Source of the DNA: Prunella strophiata
Lineage: Eukaryota > Chordata > Aves > Passeriformes > Prunellidae
Reading direction: 5' to 3'
Length of the DNA stretch: 64,000 nucleotides
Assembly: GCA_036583965.1 (NCBI GenBank)
Contig: JAZBQD010000018.1
Coordinates: 12,874,867-12,938,866 of the forward strand
A program made the translations under genes and the position numbers. The notes under the pieces are model-generated. The model saw nothing but the letters and a program-made list of their open reading frames with translations. It did not search any database and had not been told where the DNA came from. Below, piece by piece: positions 14,688 to 28,019 of this stretch. The stretch's first letter is position 1. Each line of letters starts with the position of its first letter.

Positions 14688-14835
14688 ACAGAATGACAGA
14701 CTATTTTAGATTGGAAGAAACCTCCAAGATCACCAAATCCAACCTTTGACTGATCACCACTTTATCAACTAGAGCATGGCACTGACTGCCATGTCCATAA
14801 AGGTGCTTTCCAACCCTAGGCATTCTGAGATTTAC
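14688..14835 (-). mobile_element. CR1-like LINE 3'-end fragment, antisense
   Basis: AATCACAGAATGACAGA, then AGATTGGAAGAAACCTCCAA, GATCACCAAATCCAACC and AAAGGTGCTTTCCAACCC resemble the reverse complement of another CR1 subfamily tail, whose usual form begins with the repeated octamer TCATAGAA or TCACAGAA. It abuts the sense fragment, so the two copies lie tail to tail. The 72-codon minus-strand frame at 14701-14919 falls mostly within it and is not a gene. Confidence 0.7.
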
Positions 14836-15245
14836 CTGAGGAGTCAAGTTAGGGAACTGACCTAACAGGAAATTACTTTTTCTTGCATGGATTTTTGCAA
14901 GGGTGATTTCCTGAGCCAACTACCTCTGTGCCCATAGGAATATTAATGGCAGGAGAAAGAAGGCAGCAGGACCATACAGTTCAGCCATTCTCGTGGCTGC
15001 CCCCTGCTGTGGAGCCATAGCCGTAAACTCCACCCGTAGTCAAATGTTAACTGCTGGATTAGGATTTTTACTGAGATCCTTTAAATCAGTTGGAAACTTA
15101 AATGGAGTGTGTTGTGACAAGAATCACAAAAGTGGAGAGTTCAGCCCTTTCAGAGATAAATAATCTTGTTATCAAGAACAGTGTCCTTTGGGGAGAAAAT
15201 ATGTCTGGTGTTAAAATAGAGTAAGACATATGTATATACATATAC

Positions 15246-15257
<12 letters not shown>

Positions 15258-15313
<56 letters not shown>
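15258..15313 (+). repeat. (AT)28 microsatellite with imperfect 5' flank
   Basis: Fifty-six bases of pure AT alternation, preceded by TATACATA-type imperfect units from about 15230. This is the longest simple array in the window. Confidence 0.95.
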
Positions 15314-15318
<5 letters not shown>

Positions 15319-17127
15319 ATTGTCAACTGCCACTGATTTCTACTGCTGTTTTAATGTAATATATTTGTGGATTTTGTAAAAAATGCACATATGTATTTGT
15401 TGGTTTGGAAATGATTCTAATTGCCCTTTTGGCAGTTTGACATCCTTCTGTATATGTTGGATGCAACATTATTTATACATTGTCTCTGAACTGCTTTTCA
15501 AACACAGCTCCTAAAGCCAAGGATTCCTACTGCAGAGAATAAAAACTCATTGATATCTCAAATTGTGTCCTTATGTAGAAGTCAGTTGTTTCTTGTAACT
15601 TAATGCTGAAATATAAAAGCTGCTCTGTCCCCTGTTCCTGGGTAAAAGTTGAGTTTTCTACCTCTTCCCAACTGCTCCTTGTAGTGCTCACAGGATAATA
15701 ATCAGATATTACTGGTATGACACTCCCCCTTGTGAAAGGAAAGGCATTAGTGTGTAAATATTGAATTTTTACTGAGTCTGTGATGGCATCCAGGACTTCA
15801 TTCCTGTAATCTTAGTGAAGGGCTATGTGATCTCTATGGCTGCAGGTGCACCAGTGCTATTTAAAAACTGCTGCAATTACGCCTATTATGTGTAAAAATG
15901 TTTCTTTTATGTCTTTGTGTCTCTTGCATTTAAGCAACATGGTGTAGGGGATGTTTTTTCTCCTCTGGAGAAAGTGTTCTGGACAGATAATATTTGGAAA
16001 GTAAGAGTTAATTTTTACTTTTTAAAAATTATGGCTTTTTTTTTTTTTACTTTTAGATTTTTCATTTTGAAGTATTTTTAGGTCTAGTGTTCTAGTCCTT
16101 GGCCCTGCAGTTTTAGCTTAGACATAACTAGTTAGTACTGTACAGGAATCCTGATTAAAGGATCTTGATAAAGTAATTAAAATTTTAGTCAGGTTAATTT
16201 CTTTCTTTGGCCTGTCTGTGTTTGTTGCTTCTTAGCATTTATGGAGTTTGGAAATCATCATACGAGCATTGTCGCTCATCTAAATATTGGAGCCAGATTT
16301 TTTAAAACTTGCTTTTCAAGAGATTCTAGTGTTAATTTTCTGAACTGTTTGCAAAGTTGCATAATGTTTTGATTTTTTGTTTGTTTTGTTTTATATTTAT
16401 TGCCAAATGTCATGGTCATAAAATGCAAAATCATACAATCTAGTGTCTCTGGAAATTCTCTTGGCATGTTCCATCTAAATTACTTTAAACAACTCTGATT
16501 GCTATTTTCAAAAAGATCGGAATAATTACTATCCTGAATTCCAACAATATACACAGGTTTGCTGGAGAGAGGAGTAGATAAAGCATATGTTTACATGACT
16601 TCCACAATAAATGGTCTCCCTATACAGTTTGCAAATAGCAATTATAATTTCATGTTAATAAGATGCAGGAAAACGTGCTGAAGAACAGTACTTTGCTGCT
16701 TTTGTCACAGTTTCATCAAACTGATTTTGTCAGCACTGGAGCATAACCCTTGCCACATCAGTTTGAGTGCTCATTAGGCAGCCGATTTGTCTGAATCCTC
16801 ATTAATTTGATTAACTCATTTACTTATGGATGATGACATGTTATGTGGTACAGGAATGGTGGTTAGAGACTGGAATCAAGACTCTCCTTGACTTTGTTAG
16901 CATTCAGTTGTTCATTTGTTTCTGCTGTAAACTGCTGCATTCGAGCACTACAGCAACAATAATTTACATTTTGCAGAAGTGCGGCATCAGCTGAAGGGTT
17001 GAACTTACATTGTGTAAAAACTTGCACCTCTGTCAACTACAGACATCAATTTAGCAGCTTCATAGGTTTATAGCCTGCTCCAATTCTCTATTTGTTTCAC
17101 TTGGGTACCAGACTCTCATAAGAGCCT

Positions 17128-17153
17128 AAACAGCTCTCTCAAACAGCTCTCTC
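17128..17153 (+). repeat. Perfect 13-bp tandem duplication
   Basis: AAACAGCTCTCTC occurs twice, head to tail, with no mismatch. It is probably a recent slippage duplication. Confidence 0.9.
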
Positions 17154-20100
17154 ATCTGGTTTAATATAAATTAAATAACAAAAGGGAAACAAGTAGAGAA
17201 CATCCTCAGTTAACACATTCAGAAGAGAGGGATGTTGTTAAGCAGGAATGCTTAAAGCACTTTTATGAAAGATATGTTTCAGAAAAATGATCAAATGGGA
17301 AAAAGAAATCAGTCAATGATTTAGATCAAATTCTGTGTATTCACAGTTTAGAAATTTGTATTTTTAGTTTGATATGTTGATATGCTTCTAATATTTTAAG
17401 GTGCTGACTGTGTGAAGGTTTTGGATGCCAGCCACTGTTTTAGTGGTCATATGTGAAACTGGAAAAGAAAATTTAAGCATGCAGGGTTTAACAAATAATA
17501 AATATTTTGTTTGAATTCAGTGACTCTGAATTTGAGTGGATGACAAGCATATTAACTCATCTGTGTAATTTTGAGTCAAGATCAAATTCAGTATGGGATA
17601 GCTCAAGAAACAGTGGAGTATTTCAAACTTTGTGAAGATGAAGAAGCCGGAATTCTTGAACAGTCAAATTATTTATTTTGGTGAGAATTGCATTTGCATT
17701 GCATTTGCAATTCCAGAGCTGAATGTGCCGTGAACACAAAGTGGTGTGAAGATTTCCTATGCTGTGGTGAAGCAGAATGCTTTTTGTATTACTGTGCAAA
17801 ACAAGCCTCCTCCTCGGCTGTGGCAGTATTGGAGAACCACAGTTTGCAAACACAGGCCAGAAATCTTTCTCTTTAAATGCAGGACCAGAAGCAACAGTTG
17901 GCTACATGTTGGCCAAACTACAAGAAAACAAAACCCAAAATGTTTTCAAAGATAAGAGAAGAAACTTGCAAAATTTCAATGAAACTAGCAACTATCTATG
18001 GTAGTGAGTCAGACTAGAATCAGTCCATCTCCTTCACCCCTGCATTATTGTCCTTCTCCCTGCCCTAGGTGATTTTCTATCTGAATACCTGTTGAACTCC
18101 AGCTTTACCCTCAAACATAGTCTTTGGAGAAAGGAGGGATTGGAGAAGCAGTAGGAAGTGACTGGGGATTGATGAGGTGCAATGTTTGCAGGGCAGCCAC
18201 CTGAAAAAATCCTTGTGAAACTGCAGCTTGAGTGGAAGATGGTAGAGCGGGAGAGAGGAAATAGTGTTGGAATTGTTTGGGAAATAAGGCAAACTTTTAA
18301 TGGACAGGAGAGTTGGGAAAAAGGTCATTGAGGGAACTGTAAAAGTGATTTTTCAACTTACTGTAAGTTAACTAGAGCTTTGCTTTAGACTCAGGAGTAG
18401 TTGTTACTTCATTTTTAAAAATCATTATTGTGCATTTATATCTACACTGTAACACTAACTACTGAAGCTTTTTGATAATAAAAAAATATTGCTTCCCCTA
18501 TTCAATCTTCTTGTCCTAAAGTTAGGATTGATGATGTTCTTAGGCATCTTGTAAGGTTAATACTAAGTGAATAATAAATTTCTGTAGAATTGAAATGAGA
18601 TCAAGTATGGGAAAATGCCCTGTCATTGTAACAATTGCACAATATTTGTGGTTGTATTTGTTTATTTGGATATGCAGTTTTACTGAGTCAGTCAGAGCAG
18701 TCTTGTTTCATTGAGAAGGTGAACAAAGTGCAGGAGATCTTGCATCCTTTCTGTAAAAGATATTACTGTCACGGAATTAAAAAGAGCTATAATTTCACCC
18801 ACTCTTCTATATTTTTTGGGAGGAAACAGCTCCAAATGCATCGTATTTGGGAACTTCTTTGTACTAGATGGGCTCTTTTAGAAATGTCATTTATTTTAGT
18901 TTACTAATATATGCCTGTATTTGGAATGATGGGGAGAGTTTACAGAAACAAATTCTTTGACTCTTATTTCAATTCTGTGGAATCATATCATAGAATATTT
19001 GCAAAGTGCATATGGAACACAGATAATATTCAAACAGGAGGCTGGTGATCAGAGTTGAATTACTGGGCTCTAAATTTTTCTACATCTACCTCTTTTCCTC
19101 CTTCACTTGCTCTGACAGTTACAGACCGTTTCTCTAATAGGGCTTGCATTTGAAGATAAGCCTGAATGTAAACAAATTAACTTTTCTTAAATGGAGAGCC
19201 ATTTCATCTGCAATAATATACCAATTCATAAACTATCAGAAGCATATTTTTTAAAAAAGAAAAAGATAAATTACCCATTGTATAACATTTACTATTAGGC
19301 AGACTAGATGTCCCTGTGTTCTGGGAGATAAGGCTCTTGTATTATTACACCCTAATAAAATGAGTTAATGTTTTAGTATCAGAGATAAAAGGACAGTTGG
19401 ATATATTTAATAACCAAACTGAGAAACACTTAATTTTAGTTGTCTGTAGCAATATAACACAAATTCCCCTGTAAAACAAATTGCACTTTTGGAATATACT
19501 TTAATGTGCATTCGACAAAGGAGAAAATGAGGTGATTGAAGTTCAATTTGTAGCATGTTATTAACCATTTCCGCTTGACTAGATGTGTAAAAGGATAATG
19601 GATGAGGGTTTTATTATTGCCTTTCTGCTAAAATGAAGTGGTGTAAAAGATAAGGTGATGAGATTAATGAACATAAGGAAAAGGCGTAATCAATCAAACT
19701 CCAACAGGGTGATGAGATGACAGTACTTAAGATTTGCAAGGATACATGCTTTTAAAAGTGGATTTTATCAACACCGACATTTTGTTTGGGTGGAATGCTA
19801 AGAAGCAGGTACTTGCCAATTTCAGTTATTTTTTGGTGGGTTCAATTACTACTGTATGTTTGAAGCTTCAACAATTAATGTAACAAATTAAAGTTGCTAA
19901 GTCTTTTGTTAAATTTAAAATTCATAATAAAATCCCCTATATGGTTATTAAAGGAGGATAAGCAAGGAAGGATGTTTTGTCAAGCAGGAAGGATGTTTTA
20001 TTGATCAGTTTATCAGTTCTTCACTGGTGGAACACTCCTAGACGTGTCTGGATGAGTTATTTTTAGTCTGTGCTGCTGTCTCAAGTTTTACATCCAAGTA

Positions 20101-22764
20101 ATTTCAGCATTTAAGTCACTGTTTTTCATGTGCTCAAGGAAGAGTGAGAAATGCTTTCCTTGCCCTGTAGTAGGTTCTCAAATGTGAAACTCCACAAGAT
20201 TTCAACTTCCAACTCCTGAAATAGAAAAATTGATTATCTTGTAGTGATAAATCTACTAAAGTTTCTAGCTGTAAATGTGTTCCTCTTTGTAGGGTGAGGT
20301 ATTTTATACTTCAGATCTCAAATCTTGTTTTCTCTAACACATATCTTAAAATTGTTACCCACTTGAATATCTATAATGCTAACATGTTATTGGAAGAGTT
20401 GATTACAGGTGTTTTACTTGTAAGTGCTTCAGCTAGAGAAAACCCTAAAGGTAGATCTACTGCCTTAAAATAAATTTTTATTATTTTTTTTTTAAGAAAG
20501 GAAGAACACTGAGTTCCACACCAAAAATCACTTAAGAGCTGCAAACGCCATTGGAAAATCAAATTTTCTAATGCCTTTGGTTTTCTGTTCCTCTTAAAAA
20601 ACCTTTTTCAAAATGTGGAGCTGACTAGGAGGGGAGCTGCTATCCAGTTAGGATCTTTTCCCTGCTTAAAAAAAGATTTAAGAAGGGCTCCTACATCATT
20701 CTTTCAAATGTGGTAAATTCGTTTGATAAAAATTGCCTATTAAAAGTCTGCCTTAAGTTAGTTTTGTAAATGAAACATGCACGAGCAGAATAAATTGCTG
20801 TATTTTTGCAAGGAACTTAGTTCTTGGCAGCACTTAGGCCAGGATGGATAGGATATTGCTATGGGATTAGGATTTCCTAAAGGGAAGCAGTTGAAAATAC
20901 TTTTCCCTGTTGACTTCAGCATTTATGAAACACTGTTAGGTACTGGCTGGAAACTGGGGCTTTGTCAATACTCCCACATCAGACTTGACTTTTTCTGACT
21001 CTTCGGAAAACTTTCAGTTTTGCAAAACAGCATTGTGGGTTTGAAAGATAAATGCATAACACAGCTCAGATTAAAATTCTTCACAAGAGCTAATATTTTC
21101 ACATAGACTTACTGCCCTCTTTCCTCCTGTCATCTGCAGAGTTCTTTGATAGACTTATTTTTTATTAGGCCCTCAGGAGTAGCAAGTTTTAGATTTAATA
21201 CCCCAGGGGGAATGGCAAGGCAAATCATGTTGTTGGATCAATTGTTCAGCTATCTCCAGACTGCTGTCTGTGTATCTGTTACACTTGAATCACATTTTCA
21301 AGTCTTTCTTATCAATCATTTGGACTAGAAATGCAGTTTAATTTTCTATTGCATTTTTAAGCTGAAATAAGGGTTATGTTGTTCTGTTACCCCAGAATCA
21401 TAGATGTGGTTGTAGACCTCACATTAGCTGTGCCCCTGGCTTGCTTAATCTTGGGAAAGAGTCTTTTCTTGTAGGAATGCTTTAAAGCTGAATTTATATT
21501 ATTTTAGTTTAGCATGTACTAAGACGAATATCAGCAGTTGTATAAAACCTCCTCTTCACATGGCTTTTTTTTTCTTTAAAAACACGGGGTAAGTTTTTAT
21601 TGGACACATTATTTCTATGGGTGATCTTAAGGGGTTTTCCCTTGCAGTCACAGGCCATAACAAAACCTTGGTCAGTGATTGATTTCAGTCAATTCTTTCT
21701 TTTGAGAAATTATTCTACTTTTACAGGAACATAAAACAAATGTAAGAATACAGATACAAAATATGAAGTATGCTCATGTGGGACTTCAGTTATAAGAAGG
21801 AGCACATAGGAGATGTGTCCTTTGATAACTAGGAACATTTCCTCTAGTTTTGTTGTCATATCTGTATTCAGCTTTGAACTTGCAGCAAGTGGAGAAGGGC
21901 TTGAGCAGTGAAGGGTTTTATAGCAGTTCTGTACTATCTTCTTTCCCAGATTCTGAGGGCAAGAGGGAAAATTTGTTCAGTGTTGTATACAGTCCTGGGC
22001 ATCCCAAATGAGGCAAATGTGCATCAGCCCGTGCAGCTGCCCCACTTCACTTGAAGGGGATTTGGTTCCTACAGCACTTGAGAGTCTGCAGCACAAAGGT
22101 GGCATTGAGCCATTTTTGCATCCACACCCCTTTGCAAGGGGCACCTTGTGTGCCACATCTCTCATGAAACACTGCGCAGAAACTTCTAATTTAAATGCTG
22201 GCTCAGCAGCTCTGGAGTCTGACTTTTCTCCTTGCCTTCAAGAGGCACATCTGTTCTTCTATGTATGGGCTTGCTTCCCATTGATGAGCTGATCAGATGC
22301 AGTGTTTCTTGATGACTGGTGTTCTAGCTTCCTGCCAGATGTGTGGGGGAGTTTTTGTTTTTGTTTTGTTTCTGATGAAGGGATATGAAGGTCAGCTTAC
22401 AGGTCACTCATTTAAAAAAAAAAAAAATCCTTTTTTGGCATTGAAGCTTATTTTTTCATTGCCCATTTGCTTTCTGCTCCTCCTTCTGCAAGATAGATGG
22501 AAACAGAAGACACTGGACAGCTGCCAGTGTTGCAGGTGTAGTGGTTCCTTCTTGGTTGTAGTTGCTGCTTCCACTTGCAGGTGTTCTGACTGGAGAGACC
22601 TTTACTGGATGCATGGAGAAGCAGCCCATGGGAGAAGTCATATCCTGAAAGTGGTGAAATAGGCAGGTGCAGGGCACCAGTGGAACAGCTATTCCCATTT
22701 GCTGTTCCCAATACACATTTGAAGAGACATTTATAGCAAACATTAGCCTTATTTTTCTAAAACA

Positions 22765-22935
22765 GAGGCTCCCCAGGCCAGTGATCACAGTACCAGCCTG
22801 ACAGAGCTCAAGAAGTGTTTGGACAACACTCTTGGGCACAGTGTGTGACTCTTGGGCATATCCTGTGCAGGGCTGGAATTGGACTTCAGTGGTTCTTGTG
22901 GTTCTCCTTCAACTCAGGATAATCTATGATTAAAA
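22765..22935 (+). mobile_element. CR1 LINE 3'-end fragment, sense
   Basis: The words GACAGAGCTCAAGAAGTGTT, TGGACAACACTCTTGGGCAC, TCCTGTGCAGGGCTGGAATT, GGACTTCAGTGG and CCTTCAACTCAGGATAATCT, then ATGATT, track the CR1 tail in order, including its characteristic ATGATT terminus. The match is closer than for the copies near 14.6 kb. The adjoining GC-richer stretch at 21.96-22.76 kb may be more of the same element or another repeat, but I cannot identify it. Long overlapping frames there (121 codons plus strand, 127 codons minus strand) are not credible genes. Confidence 0.85.
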
Positions 22936-22974
22936 AAAATTAATTTCAATGTCTAAATATCTTTAAGAGACAGC

Positions 22975-22992
22975 AAAAAAAAAAAAAAAAAA
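22975..22992 (+). repeat. Poly-A run (A18)
   Basis: Eighteen A residues, 40 bases after the CR1 terminus. CR1 elements do not end in poly-A, so this is more likely simple repeat growth than the element's tail. Confidence 0.85.
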
Positions 22993-25821
22993 GATGGCTC
23001 CTGCATTGTTTTCTGTGCCCTGCCTTTGAGATGCTTGCTTCTTTTTCTTACATTTCACCATACATAGTAAGTAATACTGATGTGGATATGAGCTGCTGTG
23101 AGTCTGGCAATTGTCCTAATTGTCAGACTCTGTATTTGTTGAAGATCAACCTAAAGTCTGATAAAGACTGTCCTCCAAGACTTCTGCACTAGGAATTTTA
23201 TAAAAGGACAGGGACCAATCAGACTTTAAACTTAAAAAACTTAAAACTTAAGAAAAACCCAAATCTACAATCCTTTTGTCATTATATATATAAAAAAAAA
23301 TCTCTGCTTGATTCCTTTTCACTATTTTTCCTGGCACATCCATCTTTAAGCAAGGGAGAGCTTCTTAGGGCTTGTTTTGAAATCCTTTTTTTTTTAATTG
23401 TAGTAGTGTTACAACATCACCACATGGTTTCGAGCCACTAGTCCTGTGTTGTCTTACTTCTACTAGGAAACTTTTTGTATGATTTATATTTTCAAAATAT
23501 GAATCATGGTCATACTTATCACCTCAAAAATGTCCTTTTTTTTTCTTCTTATTGGGAATACCACATTCTAGGGAGTGTACTAAAAGCTTTTGAGGTTAAG
23601 ATTGAAAAGATTTCTTATTTTATAAACTCCTTTACAATAATAAAATATTTCCATAATGAATTCAATCTGAATTTGTGTCTCCTTTTTTTGTTAGCTCACA
23701 AGGAGATGGGAAGACAAATTAATTGATCAGTTTTTGCAGAGTGACAATTTGGAACATCTAAAGCTTCCTGTTCTTTGTCCTTTAGTTTTCTGCATTAATA
23801 AACTTGAAGGTGAGCTAAGAGTTTTGGTGATACAAGGTTATGCACCAAAATAGGAGAACTGTGTAGCCATCTAGACACCTACTTCTCAGCTGGATAGATA
23901 AAATGATGCAAAGGGATTTTTCCCACCTAGTTTTCCAAAATTCAGCCTCTCACAGGATAATGATCATGGAATGCACCACTGCTACATTCATTACTACAAA
24001 GTCTTAATACTGTTAATACTTCTTTTCAGCATTTTTGATGCAAATTCCACTATTTAATATCATCAGCTCCTTTTGACAGCTTCTACACAGTCAGAAATCA
24101 CTTCATGGAATTCTGCTCACTGCTGCTTAAGCTCTCTTCTTGAGCTTTTGCAGGTAATGTAATTTTTTCAATGTATAAAAAATGAAATCAAAACAAGCTT
24201 TTTTAGTATTTGCACTGTGTCTGTTTAACTGATGTAATTCATTGACAACATGAAGTCATGAAGTTGCATGATTTAATGCAGTCCAAAAAGACTAGGCTGA
24301 GTTATTTCTAAATGATTGAAAGATTCTTGGTTATGATTTGTTGTCTGTATCATTTTACATACCAGGTATATGAAAGTCTGTATATGTATAAACATCAGTG
24401 CTGTACCAAATAGCATAAACAGGTAACTCTGGGAGAGGAAAATGTTGCTCTTCTCTTGGTGATGTAAACATCTGTATGAGCCTTTTGTATCTACCTCTTG
24501 AGGAGCAGATCCAACTAGCTCTTAAATCTGAATGTAAATAAATCAAGATATCAGTCAACTCCTACAAGAATCTGTGAATTCCTGCAATTCTGGTTCCTTT
24601 TTTTTATCATAAATAAGCCTGCTGTTGTGTTTTGCAAAGAAAGTAATAACTTCATGTCCTTAACCTTGCAGGGCTTGGACTGGTCACCCTAACCTATATT
24701 AGTTTTCTTCTTTTTGAACTTCCACTATCTGAGACTGCCTAATTTACCTTGCATAATTGTCATTAGCAATCAGAAGTTCCTGTTCTTTGGGTTAGTTAAA
24801 TGTTTTCTGATAGTGGTAATGAACGAACAGCCTGCTCTCTAAAGCCCAGCAGGGTTAATCAAGAAGGAAAAAAAATTGTTTATGAGACCCAGTTGAAGGA
24901 AGTAAGAGAGTTGGTACTAAATTTGCTAACATTGTATGCAGATATATGTGAAGTGCTTAGAACCACAGTCAAATCAGAAAATTTCTGATATACAGGCTCC
25001 CTCAGTAATTTTATTTCCAGGTTAGATTGGGATATTCAGGAAGAAGGTTACCCATAGTTAGTAGAAGACCACTTTCAGAAAATTTAGATTGCATGCTTTT
25101 TTCACACTGTAATATAGCTTAAGTGACAGGATAAAGGGAGAATATATAGTTGTGCATTCCTCTGTTTTAATATGCTGGGAAGTATTTTTCATGCCACCAT
25201 ATATGTACTGATCTGTGGCAGTTAGACTTTATTCTTATTATTCCTCTTATTTCCAAGCACATGGTGTTTCTTTTTTCATGGGGTAGAGAGAAATTATTTC
25301 AGAACTGAATGGATCTAGAGAAAGAACTAAATCCTAACAAAAGATTAAACTATTTACAGGTCCTGAGGCCTTAAGGTATTTTAGGCTAATATAAACAGCA
25401 TAATGTGAAATAGGAATTTCAGTTTGTGGTAAATCTGTCTGTCCCCAGCAGCTTCAGATAAAATAATTCTATCCTTCTTGAGAACATCAATTTGCTAGTC
25501 ATTGGTTCATGTATCAAAGAGCATTCTGTGAAAATATCAATATCATTGGTTAATATAAATGAAATTAATTTTTAAAGCTGGGCTAAAGGTTGACATCTGA
25601 AAAATTGCATTACTTTGCAGAAGAGAAATTTCTGTCTTCCAGTGAAATTTCAGGTCATAAGGGCAAGTAATTTTCACAATCTTCAATGGGAACCAGTGAA
25701 ATATGAACTTCATTGTCACCTAGCCCCAAAGCGATAAGATAAAATGAGCTGATACATCATTTGCTGTGGTTTTATCATCTCCTTCAGTAATTGGAAGAGA
25801 AAACATAAGAGTCCTTTACCA

Positions 25822-25843
25822 CCCCCCCCCCCCCCCCCCCCCC
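25822..25843 (+). repeat. Poly-C run (C22)
   Basis: Twenty-two uninterrupted C residues inside a pyrimidine-rich strand (CCTTTACCA before, AATCCCTTCACC after). The minus strand is therefore a G22 run, which can adopt four-stranded forms. True length is uncertain in any assembly. Confidence 0.93.
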
Positions 25844-25912
25844 AATCCCTTCACCACCCACACCCAGGCATAAGCCATTTTGCTCTGATCAATACAAAGG
25901 TCACCAAGTATT

Positions 25913-25930
25913 TATTTATTTATTTATTTT
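25913..25930 (+). repeat. (TTTA)n tetranucleotide repeat
   Basis: About four and a half TTTA units, running into the start of a T-rich stretch. Confidence 0.75.
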
Positions 25931-28019
25931 TATGCTGGGTAAAACTGTCTAGTGGAACATTAAAGTAATGAATATGTTTAATTGAGTTTGTCACCCATGA
26001 AAATGCTGAACAGGATTGTGTAACAGACTGTGCATGCTCACAGGGGGACTGGTTGGGAGGCTGCTGCTCCCTGCCTGTGGATTTCAGTGGCTGATTTTGT
26101 AAATATCTGAGATTTAAAGTAAACATCTTATTTGTTGTTTCTTTGAGAAATCTAAAATAAACCAATAAAAACTCTGATTTATTGAAGAGCATGTTGATAT
26201 TTAAGTTTATTAATAGTCTGATCTAATTCCCTATTAATTCAGTTGTACTTACATGTATTTAAGCAAAGAGCAGAGTCAGACTCTTTGACTGTGAATCCTG
26301 CAGCCAGGAACTAAATAATACCTAGACAGTAGAATCCAAGGGTCCTCAGATGCAAGGCTGAGGTTAAGGTGGAAATCCAGATTTCTTGTGAACTGAGTGT
26401 CGGATTTTGTAGCCTCTGAGTGCTGTAATTTTGCCTTCCTGAGTAAAAATGACTCCAAATGACCTAGAATGTTGCTAGAATGTATTCTAAATTTTATCTC
26501 TCAACTGTAATCAAATTAGAATGTAAATTAAATGCTCTATATTTTTATTCAGTGCTTTGTTGGTTTTTTTTCTTTGTCTTACATTATAACTTAGTTCAAA
26601 TTAGACAAATGTTCATCAGCTTTTTAAATAAGCTATTTAGCTTTTATTTTACTCATGGCAGTTAAGTTGGCTGGCATATTAAAGTAATATAATTATTCAA
26701 TTACTGTTTCAGTTCTATAACCCATTTGTAGACTTAATTGCTTCTAGCCTATTCACATTTTCAAGGTCAATAGTACTTTTCTCTAAAATAAAATAAAATG
26801 TGCGATAGTTGATTGGCTTGCTTAACAGGTAAAGCAAAATGTTCATTTAGTCTTCAGTAAAATATTACTTTTCTAATTCAGAAGGCAGCTGTAGTGATGG
26901 GGGTGGTTTTTTAACTATTGCATGAAGTCTTTTACAATAGACATTGTTTATGATCAATATTCAAGGAGGGTTTTGAAGAAAAGGTAGAATGGGGCATTTC
27001 TATTAAAAACTGAAAAATGACAGAATAGCTTCCAAGTAAATGAGCATTTTTTTTGTTGGGAAATTAGCAGATATATCACTGTAAATCGTGAGCACTTATT
27101 TATGTATGATCTTAATTTGTGGTTAGCACTGTGCTACCTGAGTTTTCATGCAACTCTGATTTCAGAGTCTCCTCCAAGCAGAATTTTAATCTGGCTGTTC
27201 TTTACTCACTAATTTTTTAGGGAGTTTCTGACAGCTGTGCAGTGTTGGGGCCATCAGCATGAGTACAGTAACTGAGTACTGGTTTAGACCTTCATTTTTA
27301 ATACTTGAAGTGAAAGAAGGGACTTAATTCAAAAGGGAAAGTAATTTTGTATTTTCTGTAATGTTGTCATGATGCTTGTTCATCTGGTGTTGCCAAAGTA
27401 ATTACAGAACAGTTTGTCTGATGAGATTTTTGCAACTGTAGAACTTTACAGTTGCCTCATTTGTTTATGTGTTTTTAAATGAAATGGTAAACAGTATAAA
27501 TTGTCTTTTCTCCTATAAGGTGCTGTATCTTTTGAAACAAATGAAGTGTGCAGTAGATAGAGCTTCAATCTGATGTGTTGAATCAACTGAAATTCTGTAA
27601 ATACTTTCTCACGTGGGGAAGGCAGTACTATTTCTGCAGATTAAATTAAATTGTTCCTTCTCAGTCTCTGCTCTGCAACTTGTTCCAAAACTGGTGATGA
27701 CAAAAGGCAGAAATAGGTTGGTTTTAACCTCAAAATATTGTACAATGGTATGAAGAAGATAGCTGTTCTTAAATTCTGAAGTGGAGCTCTGTGTTGTGTG
27801 GCTTATGGGAGAAAACAGGCAAATGCAATAATACTCCTTGAAAGTCGTAGTTCTGATGTCAGAAGTGATTTAAAAAATAATAAAATTGAAAATTTTGTTT
27901 GCCAGAAGAAAACTGCTGAATTTAATTTGAAGAACGAGCCAGTTTCTGCAGCTAGGAGTTTCTAATAATCTTTTCTAGGGAGTGAAAGGCTGCGCTGGAT
28001 TTCCACAAGGAACACTTAG

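Larger units (their letters stand above)
14920..21960 (+). other. LRBA intron segment: no gene seen
   Basis: This segment is AT-rich and has no exon-like frame. It contains the long AT array near 15.26 kb, a short tandem duplication at 17128-17153, and two stretches (about 16690-17060 and 19500-19760) with dense homeodomain-type TAAT/ATTA words and even composition, which I suspect are conserved regulatory DNA. Several overlapping short frames at 17688-18004 are open in three registers at once and look like chance. Confidence 0.7.

Noticed and set aside
17688..18004. Four overlapping short frames at 17.7-18.0 kb
   Set aside because: They contradict one another in register and strand and have no homology.
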